A stretch of 7,204 bases of DNA, taken from NCBI GenBank assembly GCA_020445165.1, contig JAGRHE010000150.1, positions 1 through 7,204 on the forward strand, in the 5' to 3' direction. Origin of the DNA: Gammaproteobacteria bacterium (lineage in GTDB: Bacteria; Pseudomonadota; Gammaproteobacteria; Chromatiales; Sedimenticolaceae). This document shows, piece by piece, positions 1 to 4,842 of the stretch. Under the pieces are notes generated by a model. That model was not told the DNA's origin, ran no database searches, and saw only the letters and a program-made list of their open reading frames with translations. The stretch's first letter is position 1. Each line of letters starts with the position of its first letter. The position numbers and the translations under genes are program-made.

Positions 1-17
1 TTTTTCTCGGAAATGAA

Positions 18-39
18 ACGCCCCGCTGATGCGGGGCGT
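18..39 (-). terminator. Hairpin terminator after the minus-strand membrane operon
   Basis: A perfect 9-bp GC-rich stem (18-26 with 31-39) closes a 4-base loop. Read on the minus strand it is followed by a T-rich run (TTTCATTT, 17-10), as expected of an intrinsic terminator. It lies about 100 bases past the stop of the last minus-strand gene, which it probably ends. The plus-strand side is also pyrimidine-rich, so it might act in both directions and also serve a gene left of the window. Confidence 0.7.
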
Positions 40-54
40 CTCTTCAGAGCCTGT

Positions 55-76
55 ACAGACTTTTCACACAGTCTGT
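55..76. repeat. Small inverted repeat before the terminator
   Basis: ACAGACT (55-61) and AGTCTGT (70-76) form a 7-bp stem around an 8-base loop. It lies in the 97-base untranslated stretch between the last minus-strand gene and the terminator hairpin. It has no T-tract of its own. It may only be extra structure at the 3' end of the transcript; no function can be assigned. Confidence 0.35.
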
Positions 77-137
77 TACGCCGGCTTTTTTCTTGTCCGC
101 GCCCCGGTGCAGTTGCCATGCGTCTGCCGGCAATCGA

Positions 138-644
138 TCAGGTGCTGTCTTTTGCAGGCGGCCGGACAGGTTTCTCGTCTCTGAACTCGATTTCGTTTGT
201 GTCAGTTTGGGTGCCACCGGAAGCTGTGGCCGGGCCAGCCGAGCGCCGCACACCAACCTGGGTGGTCCCGGCGGCCTGGCGCTCACCGGCGCTGAGCAGC
301 GATTCATGCAGGTCTCGTGCGTACGGCAGGCGATGGACTCGTGGAGACGGAGCGTCGGCGCCGTGTAACCACAGCAGAATACTCCCGCCACTGCCCGTTT
401 TCCGGTCCGGCTCGTCGACCTCGAATCCGAGCAATCTGAATGATTCCGGAACGGGCTGGTCGGTCGGCAATCCGGCGGCCTGGCGTGCCAGGATGTGATG
501 CGAGAGGTAAAGGAATGGCAATGCCAGCAGCACGATGAGAGTGGCCCGGGTGCGCGATACTTCACGACCGGCAACCATCCACGCGAGCAGTGCCAGCGGC
601 AGTATATAGGTGGCATTCAGCAGGAGCCACGCCGGGTTGCTCAC
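138..644 (-). CDS. Two-helix membrane protein of unknown function (168 aa)
   Basis: I do not recognise the family. The protein opens with two hydrophobic helices (about residues 5-25 and 34-52) joined by a short charged loop. A polar C-terminal region of about 115 residues follows. It contains a hydrophobic stretch, GGSILLWLHG (86-95), then an LPYARDLHE segment (106-114), and ends in a low-complexity Gly/Thr/Pro-rich tail. The start is GTG at 644. It overlaps the TGA stop of the upstream ExbD-like gene by 4 bases (GTGA), which implies translational coupling and supports this start. As the third gene of the proton-channel block it is most likely an accessory inner-membrane subunit of that complex. 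That role is inferred from position only. Confidence 0.7.
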   Translation of the reverse strand: MSNPAWLLLNATYILPLALLAWMVAGREVSRTRATLIVLLALPFLYLSHHILARQAAGLPTDQPVPESFRLLGFEVDEPDRKTGSGGSILLWLHGADAPSPRVHRLPYARDLHESLLSAGERQAAGTTQVGVRRSAGPATASGGTQTDTNEIEFRDEKPVRPPAKDST

Positions 645-1258
645 ATGCCATCTCCGAGTGCATAAGGTGTAAGCCGTTTGGGCAACTCGCTCAGGCCGTT
701 GAGCGTACCTTCACGGTCGAGGCGGAAACGCACGATCGTGTGTTCTTCATCCTGCTGCAGAAGCTGTTGCTTTTTCACGAAGACGGTCTGCAGCGTCGGG
801 TTGACCTTCTCGACCTTCACCAGCGCCTCGACCGGCTGAGTGGATGCCGCGGTGTAGTAGTAAAGATTGACCGTGTATTCCCCCGGGATGATGCCGCGAA
901 TGGTGACTACCTCCTGATTGATTGGATAAACCACCTCCCGGCCGCCGACAGTGATCGTGTCGTTTACCTCTCCACGGTCGTCCCTATCGAGATGCAACCA
1001 GTTGGCGTCCTTTTGCAGATAGGAAACGGTGTCGCCGATCGGGTCCTGAACCCACAGGTCGATATCGTCGGCGAGATGATCTGGCCAGGTGACGGAGATG
1101 ATGTATTCGGCTTTGAGATCGACACGCCCACGTCGCGCGTCCGGATTTACGAACATGACTGACACCAGGAACAGGAAGGTGAAGCCGAGCAGGGCATTGA
1201 ACAGAAGGTCGATGAATGGGTCGGTGGTGCGGTTGCTGCGCAGTCGCTGGCGTCGCAT
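641..1258 (-). CDS. ExbD/TolR-like membrane anchor fused to a predicted periplasmic beta domain (205 aa)
   Basis: A short basic N-terminus leads into one membrane helix (about 14-37) that begins DPFIDLLFNALLGF. This resembles the start of the ExbD/TolR/MotB helix, where one Asp carries the proton path; here D17 is the likely equivalent and D13 lies just before it. After the helix, ExbD and TolR normally have a small periplasmic domain. This protein instead shows a strand-rich region with DIDLWVQDPIGD (65-76), LDRDDRG (90-96) and GEYTVNLYYY (126-135). That pattern recalls DUF2135/YfaP-like or pre-peptidase-type jelly-roll domains and could bind calcium or sugar. The C-terminal part (about 145-200) is charged and unassigned. 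The start is ATG, 9 bases after the stop of the MotA/ExbB-like gene. The channel-partner assignment is fairly secure; the domain identity is tentative. Confidence 0.75.
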   Translation of the reverse strand: MRRQRLRSNRTTDPFIDLLFNALLGFTFLFLVSVMFVNPDARRGRVDLKAEYIISVTWPDHLADDIDLWVQDPIGDTVSYLQKDANWLHLDRDDRGEVNDTITVGGREVVYPINQEVVTIRGIIPGEYTVNLYYYTAASTQPVEALVKVEKVNPTLQTVFVKKQQLLQQDEEHTIVRFRLDREGTLNGLSELPKRLTPYALGDGM

Positions 1259-1267
1259 GGCGGCCGA

Positions 1268-2035
1268 TCAACCCCGGGTGAGATGACGCAGATGATGTAC
1301 CACGTCGACTTCGGAAAGGGCGATGATCTCTGACATCAACAGGTCGACTCCCTGGTCGAGCAGGCGATACTGAAAGCCGAGCAGAATACCGGCACCGAGT
1401 CCGGTCAAGGTCGTGTAAAGGGCGATGCGCATGCCGCCGGTCATTTGGCCGAGCAGTTGCTGCAGGGCGTGCAGATCGACACTGGCAATGCTTGCCACCG
1501 AACTGAGCATGAAAATGAAACCGATGACCGTGCCGAGCAGACCGAGCCGGACCATCAGGTCGGCCAGGAACCAGCCGCTTTCGTGTCCTCGATCGAGCGT
1601 GTTTTCCAGGCGTTCGAGCAGCAGATCCTGAGGTCGCAGGTCGCCGTTGTGGAATGTCATGTTCGCCAGCAGCAACAAGTGGTCGTGAGCGTACGACCTG
1701 TCGGGTTCATTGTCGGCGAAGCAGACGCCCTGGCTGCCATCTGCGACGAACAGGCGATCGGTCGAACGCGTGCGCTCGCGAAGCGCGCTGGTCGCGCACA
1801 ATTCCTGGCCCAGGCGGTAGGCGCGTCGGCCTGCATCCAGGCTCGCCAGCAACAGCAGCGCAAGGATGATGACGGAAAGGAAGCTCTGGTCATCGCGAAA
1901 CAGCTGGGTGATCAAGCCGTTTTCGATGATGACGTAAGCGGCATATACGAGCAGGCCGAAGAACAATAGCCATCGGTAGAAGGTGCGGAAAGCGCTCGCA
2001 GGACAGGTCACAGGCAGGCATCCGATAGATCGCAC
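1268..2035 (-). CDS. MotA/TolQ/ExbB-family proton channel subunit (255 aa)
   Basis: Members of this family form an inner-membrane ring that, with an ExbD/TolR/MotB partner, turns proton flow into mechanical work. Four helices are visible: about 20-38, 51-67, 162-180 and 203-223. A cytoplasmic domain lies between the second and third, the TolQ/ExbB layout. The family signature is in the second half: GLLGTVIGFIFMLSSV (165-180), then LGQMTGGMRIALYTTLTGL (195-213). The partner gene follows after 9 bases. The GTG at 2035 is the longest start, but no strong ribosome binding site precedes it. A second in-frame GTG (V9, at 2011) would put the start closer to TM1 and give a longer leader from the nearby -10, so the first 8 residues are uncertain. 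The force-coupled target is unknown: this is not recognisably flagellar, Tol-Pal or TonB-linked. Confidence 0.88.
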   Translation of the reverse strand: MRSIGCLPVTCPASAFRTFYRWLLFFGLLVYAAYVIIENGLITQLFRDDQSFLSVIILALLLLASLDAGRRAYRLGQELCATSALRERTRSTDRLFVADGSQGVCFADNEPDRSYAHDHLLLLANMTFHNGDLRPQDLLLERLENTLDRGHESGWFLADLMVRLGLLGTVIGFIFMLSSVASIASVDLHALQQLLGQMTGGMRIALYTTLTGLGAGILLGFQYRLLDQGVDLLMSEIIALSEVDVVHHLRHLTRG

Positions 2036-2049
2036 GTGGATCCCGGCAG

Positions 2050-2055
2050 AGTATA
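2050..2055 (-). promoter_or_regulatory. Candidate -10 element upstream of the proton-channel genes
   Basis: On the minus strand TATACT (2055-2050) matches the sigma-70 -10 consensus at five of six positions. Initiation would fall near 2043, only about 8 bases before the annotated GTG but about 32 before the alternative GTG at 2011. I see no convincing -35 at 16-18 bases and no TGn extension. The 71 bases between the preceding 46-codon ORF and this gene contain only a 5-bp stem (2078-2092) with no T-tract, so read-through from the upstream promoter is also possible. Confidence 0.35.
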
Positions 2056-2106
2056 GCTAATCGCTGTTGTGCACGATCACGGGATGACCGTGTCGAAGAC
2101 GGAGCG

Positions 2107-2247
2107 TTACGGATCGGGCCTCGCGAGGAGCCAGTCAGCCGGATACCCGTTCGAAGCGCGGTTTCGGTCGAAATGGAAAACCCTGAGGTGGCAGTCCTTT
2201 GCCGGTGGGGGTCCTTGTCTGGCGATGTCTCTGTGTCCGGTGATCAT
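2107..2247 (-). CDS. Possible 46-residue protein coupled to the small membrane protein
   Basis: The frame runs from an ATG at 2247 to TAA at 2107. Its ATG overlaps the TGA of the upstream 55-codon gene as ATGA, a geometry seen at two other gene junctions in this window. There is no separate ribosome binding site, so translation would depend on termination-reinitiation. The product has no membrane segment. It is fairly hydrophilic, with RVFHFDRNR (22-30) and a C-terminal YPADWLLARPDP (35-46). I do not recognise it. The overlap is the main support; chance is the alternative, because the same frame stays open far upstream on the antisense strand of other genes. Confidence 0.45.
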   Translation of the reverse strand: MITGHRDIARQGPPPAKDCHLRVFHFDRNRASNGYPADWLLARPDP

Positions 2248-2411
2248 GCACTCAGGGCGAGTGCGCCGACATAGATCAGAACAGCCGTCAGGAACACGCT
2301 GAACTCGAATATCGAGCGTGGTCGGATGCTGCCGGAGGCAACATTGAACCGCATGATCTGGTCGACCTTGGCTCCGTTCAGGTCGCGCAAGATGAAATGA
2401 CGCTTGGGCAT
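2244..2411 (-). CDS. Small single-span membrane protein under a probable SOS operator (55 aa)
   Basis: The product has a basic N-terminal half (K3, R4, H5, R9, K15, R21, R30, R32) and one C-terminal hydrophobic helix (about 34-53), which predicts an N-in, C-out inner-membrane protein. I do not recognise the family. The ATG at 2411 is preceded by a strong AAGGAG ribosome binding site at 6 bases. An in-frame TTG at 2447 would give 67 residues, but it lies upstream of the transcription start predicted from the promoter here, so 55 is preferred. The promoter is bracketed by two inverted GTTC-N7-GTTC repeats like those at lexA, which suggests LexA control. Known SOS-induced small membrane proteins include Caulobacter SidA and DidA (division inhibitors) and E. 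coli TisB (toxin). A comparable role is an inference from size, topology and operator, not homology. Confidence 0.75.
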   Translation of the reverse strand: MPKRHFILRDLNGAKVDQIMRFNVASGSIRPRSIFEFSVFLTAVLIYVGALALSA

Positions 2412-2417
2412 GGTTGA

Positions 2418-2423
2418 CTCCTT
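2418..2423 (-). promoter_or_regulatory. Strong ribosome binding site that fixes the 55-codon start
   Basis: On the minus strand AAGGAG (2423-2418) lies 6 bases before the ATG at 2411. It is the best Shine-Dalgarno match in the window and decides between this start and the upstream in-frame TTG at 2447. Confidence 0.85.
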
Positions 2424-2427
2424 CGGT

Positions 2428-2479
2428 GTTCTGTCTTGGTTCTCCAAATGATAGCAGTGAAAGAGAACAAAGCAAGAAC
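2428..2479. promoter_or_regulatory. Probable LexA operator: two inverted GTTC-N7-GTTC boxes at the small-protein promoter
   Basis: The plus strand reads GTTC at 2428 and 2439 (7 bases between) and GAAC at 2465 and 2476 (7 bases between). The two boxes are exact mirror images about 2453.5. The inner arms extend to GTTCTC (2439-2444) and GAGAAC (2463-2468). All four half-sites are GTTCT when read outward to inward, except that the outer right one continues GTTCTTG, still GTTCT. One box covers the -35 of the minus-strand promoter and the other covers the predicted start of transcription, as expected for a repressor site. The architecture matches that upstream of lexA in this window. LexA binding is inferred. 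Confidence 0.72.
2448..2475 (-). promoter_or_regulatory. Sigma-70 promoter of the small membrane-protein gene
   Basis: On the minus strand a -35 TTGCTT (2475-2470) is followed after 16 bases by a -10 TATCAT (2453-2448) with the extended TGC motif directly before it. Transcription would begin near 2441, giving a leader of about 30 bases to the ATG at 2411. The element lies inside the paired GTTC boxes. Confidence 0.65.
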
Positions 2480-2535
2480 AATCTGCTCGCAGAATCCTGA
2501 ACAGGTGCCTGACTGGAAACTTGTGAATATATAGT

Positions 2536-2541
2536 TATACT
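2536..2541 (+). promoter_or_regulatory. Candidate -10 for the four-cysteine protein gene
   Basis: TATACT sits in the most AT-rich stretch of the divergent intergenic region (2522-2543). No good -35 is visible at 16-18 bases. Initiation would fall near 2548, leaving a leader of about 24 bases before the TTG start. The region 2412-2571 otherwise holds only the small-protein promoter and its operator. Confidence 0.45.
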
Positions 2542-2571
2542 AATGCGAATGTCCGAACGGGGTGCGCGGCT

Positions 2572-2772
2572 TTGAATCAAGGCGTTGTCGAGCAGTGCGT
2601 GGAGCTCTTGTGTCACAAGGGATGCCGCAAGGTATGGTCGGACATTGATGCATTGGAAGCCGGCAAGACTCTGCCGGAGACCGCAAACCTGAATCCCGCA
2701 GAAGTCAAAGCGGTGATCAGCGAACTCAAGTCGGTGATGGCCGTTTACGAGGGCACCTGCGTCGCAGGTTGA
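2572..2772 (+). CDS. Small four-cysteine conserved hypothetical protein (66 aa)
   Basis: A small soluble protein with cysteines at 9, 14, 18 and 63 and predicted helical content (about 4-30 and 42-60). The pattern, CVELLCHKGCR early on, an LEAG.TLPET centre and ELKSVMAVYEGTC near the end, resembles short uncharacterised proteins I recall as widespread in gammaproteobacteria. I know of no demonstrated function. The four cysteines could hold a metal, which is inference. The start is TTG, preceded by GGGGTG (2559-2564) at 7 bases. No ATG or GTG lies in frame between it and the upstream stop at 2524. The gene is read away from the small membrane-protein operon and is followed by a hairpin terminator, so it is probably monocistronic. 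Confidence 0.78.
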   Translation: MNQGVVEQCVELLCHKGCRKVWSDIDALEAGKTLPETANLNPAEVKAVISELKSVMAVYEGTCVAG

Positions 2773-2789
2773 CCTTGTTTCAAGTCGCC

Positions 2790-2820
2790 GGCACCGCCAA
2801 ACTACTGGCTGGTGTCTTTT
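2790..2820 (+). terminator. Candidate intrinsic terminator after the four-cysteine gene
   Basis: A stem of about 10 bp (2790-2799 with 2806-2816, one bulged T at 2810, one G-T pair) with a 6-base loop is followed directly by TTTT and then C residues. It lies 17 bases past the stop of the 66-codon gene. The T-run is short, so it may leak into the following ArnD-like gene, for which I see no convincing separate promoter. Confidence 0.55.
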
Positions 2821-2838
2821 CCCCCTTGATCCGGATTC

Positions 2839-3717
2839 ATGCGAGTAGCCTTGCGTGTCGGGGTGCACAGTCTGCGCGGTCTGCGTGACGGTGTCCCCCG
2901 ATTGATGCGACTTTTCAGCGACTACCAGGTAAGAGCCAGCTTCTTCTTTCCGTTCGGACGCGATCTGAGCGGGCGGGAGCCCATGCAAAGCTGGCGCGCC
3001 CGTCGCCAGCTCGGGCTCGCAGCGACCTGCTATGGCACGCTGTTGCCGGCCGCTGACCTCGCTGCTGAGAGTGCGCGGCTGCTCCGGGTCGCGCACAGCA
3101 ATGGCCACGACGTCGGTGTGTTCGGTGGCTCGCCCGTCACCTGGCGGCGCCGGATGGCTACAGCTGACGCCGCCTGGGTGAAATCTGAAATCGACCGGGC
3201 GCGTCATGCCGCCGCCGATATGCTCGAAGACGGGTGCGCGCTGGGATTCGCCACGCCGGCCTGGCAGAGCAACCCGGCGCTGATGGACGAGTTGTCCACA
3301 GGTGGCTTTCTGTATTCCTCGATGACGCGTGGGCGCATGCCGTACCGGCCGATGCAGCTGGGCCAGCAGTCGACTGTCATCGAGATTCCGACGACCCTGC
3401 CGACCATCGATGAAGCATTGAGGCAGAACCTGACAGGTATGCATGACGTGCATGAGTACATATACGCCGAGAGTCAGCACGTGCGCCCGGCGGGCCACGT
3501 GTTCGCCCTGAGTGCCGAGCGTGAAGGGGGAGACCGGTTCGAGGTGCTGGAGAAACTGCTGATCATGTGGAAGGGCCAGGAGGGCTCTGTACGGGCACTT
3601 GCCGATGTCATCAGGGAACTCGATCGCGATACGGTTCCTCGTCATCGTATCGGATGGCAGATTCCACCCGGAGGATTGATTCACCAGGCAACCCAAAGTA
3701 TCGAGGTGCCGCGATGA
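2839..3717 (+). CDS. ArnD-like polysaccharide-deacetylase-fold protein, probably a pseudoenzyme (292 aa)
   Basis: Length and sequence follow ArnD, the deformylase that acts on undecaprenyl-linked 4-formamido-arabinose in lipid A modification. Shared landmarks are RG.R.GVPRL near the N-terminus (13-22), RASFFF (32-37), a GRMPYRP segment (165-171), EIPTTLPTIDE (182-192) and SAEREG (225-230). The catalytic motifs are gone. The ArnD segment RIDVDTFRG is RVGVHSLRG here (6-14), so both Asp are lost. HEVGLHAWDHHAW is HDVGVFGGSPVTW (90-102), so the central His, the Asp and both following His are lost. The late His of IHAEVEG is Ser (S225). With the metal ligands and catalytic base absent, hydrolase activity is unlikely, yet the frame is intact and full length, so a binding or scaffolding role is plausible. 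The N-terminus aligns with ArnD, supporting this ATG. The gene overlaps the SET gene as ATGA. Confidence 0.8.
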   Translation: MRVALRVGVHSLRGLRDGVPRLMRLFSDYQVRASFFFPFGRDLSGREPMQSWRARRQLGLAATCYGTLLPAADLAAESARLLRVAHSNGHDVGVFGGSPVTWRRRMATADAAWVKSEIDRARHAAADMLEDGCALGFATPAWQSNPALMDELSTGGFLYSSMTRGRMPYRPMQLGQQSTVIEIPTTLPTIDEALRQNLTGMHDVHEYIYAESQHVRPAGHVFALSAEREGGDRFEVLEKLLIMWKGQEGSVRALADVIRELDRDTVPRHRIGWQIPPGGLIHQATQSIEVPR

Positions 3718-4061
3718 GTCATTCCCGGAATGCGCCCGAATACGCCCTCGATGCATTGGTGGAGGTTCGCGAATCGACAATCCACGGCCGCGGCCTGTTC
3801 GCACGTTGCACCATCCGTCGCAACCAGTTCATCGGCACCTTCGAGGGGCCTCCGGCCCGCCGTGATGGCATGTACGTCTTGTGGGTCTACGATGATCCAT
3901 CCGATGCGGATCGGGCAGTCGGACGCATCGGCCGCAACGCGCTGCGCTTTCTCAATCACGCAAAGCCCTGCAATGCCGTCTTCGATGGGTTCGATCTGTA
4001 TGCCTCGCGCAAGATACGTGAAGGAGACGAGATTACGATCGATTACGGCGGTGAGCCTTGA
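3714..4061 (+). CDS. Small SET-domain protein-lysine methyltransferase (115 aa)
   Basis: The SET fold transfers a methyl group from S-adenosylmethionine to lysine. Its hallmarks are present in order: HGRGLFA (24-30), the NHAKPCNA version of the NHS.xPN motif (81-88), and EITIDYG (106-112) with the conserved Tyr. At 115 residues it is essentially a bare SET core without the cysteine-rich post-SET region of eukaryotic enzymes, as in other short bacterial members. The ATG at 3714 overlaps the stop of the ArnD-like gene as ATGA, so this start is preferred over a longer in-frame extension into that gene. The substrate is unknown. Products of the same transcript (an ArnD-like protein and tRNA-modification enzymes) are possible but untested partners. 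Confidence 0.87.
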   Translation: MSHSRNAPEYALDALVEVRESTIHGRGLFARCTIRRNQFIGTFEGPPARRDGMYVLWVYDDPSDADRAVGRIGRNALRFLNHAKPCNAVFDGFDLYASRKIREGDEITIDYGGEP

Positions 4062-4110
4062 GCCTGGTACCGAACGGCCAGCGGTACGCAGCGGATCCAG
4101 GAATTACACG

Positions 4111-4842
4111 ATGAGAGAAGAGCATTCAAAGGATGATCTGTACCTGACGCGTGATACCGGCCGTGGCGATTTCGTATTCGACGAAACGGTCGCGGCAGTG
4201 TTTCCGGACATGATTCAGCGTTCGGTGCCAGGGTATCCGGCGATCATCAACATGATCACCTTGCTGGCGGAACGCTACGCGCAGGCAGGCAGTTGCCTGC
4301 TCGACCTTGGATGTTCGCTCGGCGCATCGACAGTGGCCCTCTCGCGCGGAGCACGCGATCGCGACTGCAGGGTGATTGGCGTGGACAATGCGCCGGCCAT
4401 GCTTGACCGTGCGCGTGCACTCGCCGGTGCCGACTACCCGGCCATCGTCTGGCAACAGGGTGACATACGTGATGTGCCGGTAGTGGATGCATCGATCGTG
4501 GTGTTGAATTTCACGCTCCAGTTCCTGCCACCAGGCGATCGACTGACCTTGTTGCAGCGAATCCATGCCGGCCTGCGCGACGGCGGCATCCTGATCCTGT
4601 CGGAAAAGATCGCCGGTGCCGATGCCACCAGCGATGCGCTGTTGGTCGAAATGCATCATGCGTTCAAGCGCGCAAATGGTTACAGCGAGCTCGAGATCAG
4701 TCGCAAGCGCAGCGCACTGGAGAATGTGCTGATTCCCGAGACCCTGGATTTTCATCGTCAACGCCTGGCGCAAGCCGGCTTTTCGCGCAGTGATCCATGG
4801 TTTCAGTGTTTCAATTTCATGTCCCTGGTTGCGGTCAAATGA
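4111..4842 (+). CDS. cmoA: Carboxy-S-adenosyl-L-methionine synthase CmoA (243 aa)
   Basis: CmoA converts S-adenosylmethionine and prephenate to carboxy-SAM, the donor used by CmoB to make 5-oxyacetyl uridine at the wobble position of several tRNAs. The sequence follows E. coli CmoA closely: FDETVAAVFPDMIQRSVPGY (23-42), SAM motif I LDLGCSLGAST (64-74), VDNAPAM (91-97), GDIRD (117-121), LNFTLQFLPP (132-141), MHHAFKRANGYSELEIS (181-197), and the KRS.LENV segment whose Arg (about 200) contacts the carboxylate. The C-terminus WFQCFNFMSLVA is also typical. The ATG at 4111 has AGGA about 10 bases upstream and gives the family's length; the frame is open further upstream, but that part is antisense-like shadow of the SET gene. 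The stop overlaps the cmoB start as ATGA. Confidence 0.97.
   Translation: MREEHSKDDLYLTRDTGRGDFVFDETVAAVFPDMIQRSVPGYPAIINMITLLAERYAQAGSCLLDLGCSLGASTVALSRGARDRDCRVIGVDNAPAMLDRARALAGADYPAIVWQQGDIRDVPVVDASIVVLNFTLQFLPPGDRLTLLQRIHAGLRDGGILILSEKIAGADATSDALLVEMHHAFKRANGYSELEISRKRSALENVLIPETLDFHRQRLAQAGFSRSDPWFQCFNFMSLVAVK

Noticed and set aside
13..498. A 161-codon open frame on the plus strand at the left edge
   Set aside because: It runs through the terminator hairpin and antisense to the coupled two-helix membrane protein gene. Its composition is Ser/Arg/Pro-rich, as in high-GC antisense shadows.
1445..1969. A 174-codon plus-strand frame antisense to the MotA/ExbB-like gene
   Set aside because: The opposite strand encodes a clear proton-channel protein. 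The Gln/Ala-rich product here has no family signal.
2078..2092. Terminator between the 46-codon ORF and the proton-channel genes
   Set aside because: The stem is only 5 bp and is not followed by a T-tract on the minus strand.
2412..2447. N-terminal extension of the small membrane protein from a TTG at 2447
   Set aside because: The TTG lies just upstream of the transcription start predicted from the extended -10, and the ATG at 2411 has a strong AAGGAG.
3567..3713. Longer start for the SET-domain gene
   Set aside because: It would run 147 bases into the ArnD-like gene in another frame. The ATGA overlap at 3714 gives a compact SET core with no missing motif.
2107..3804. A 565-codon open frame on the minus strand
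   Set aside because: It is antisense to the ArnD-like gene and the four-cysteine gene, and its product has no recognisable domain and odd composition. Only its last 46 codons, which begin with an ATGA overlap, are kept as a possible gene.
3730..4110. N-terminal extension of CmoA by 127 codons
   Set aside because: The extension overlaps the SET gene out of frame. CmoA proteins have the length obtained from the ATG at 4111.
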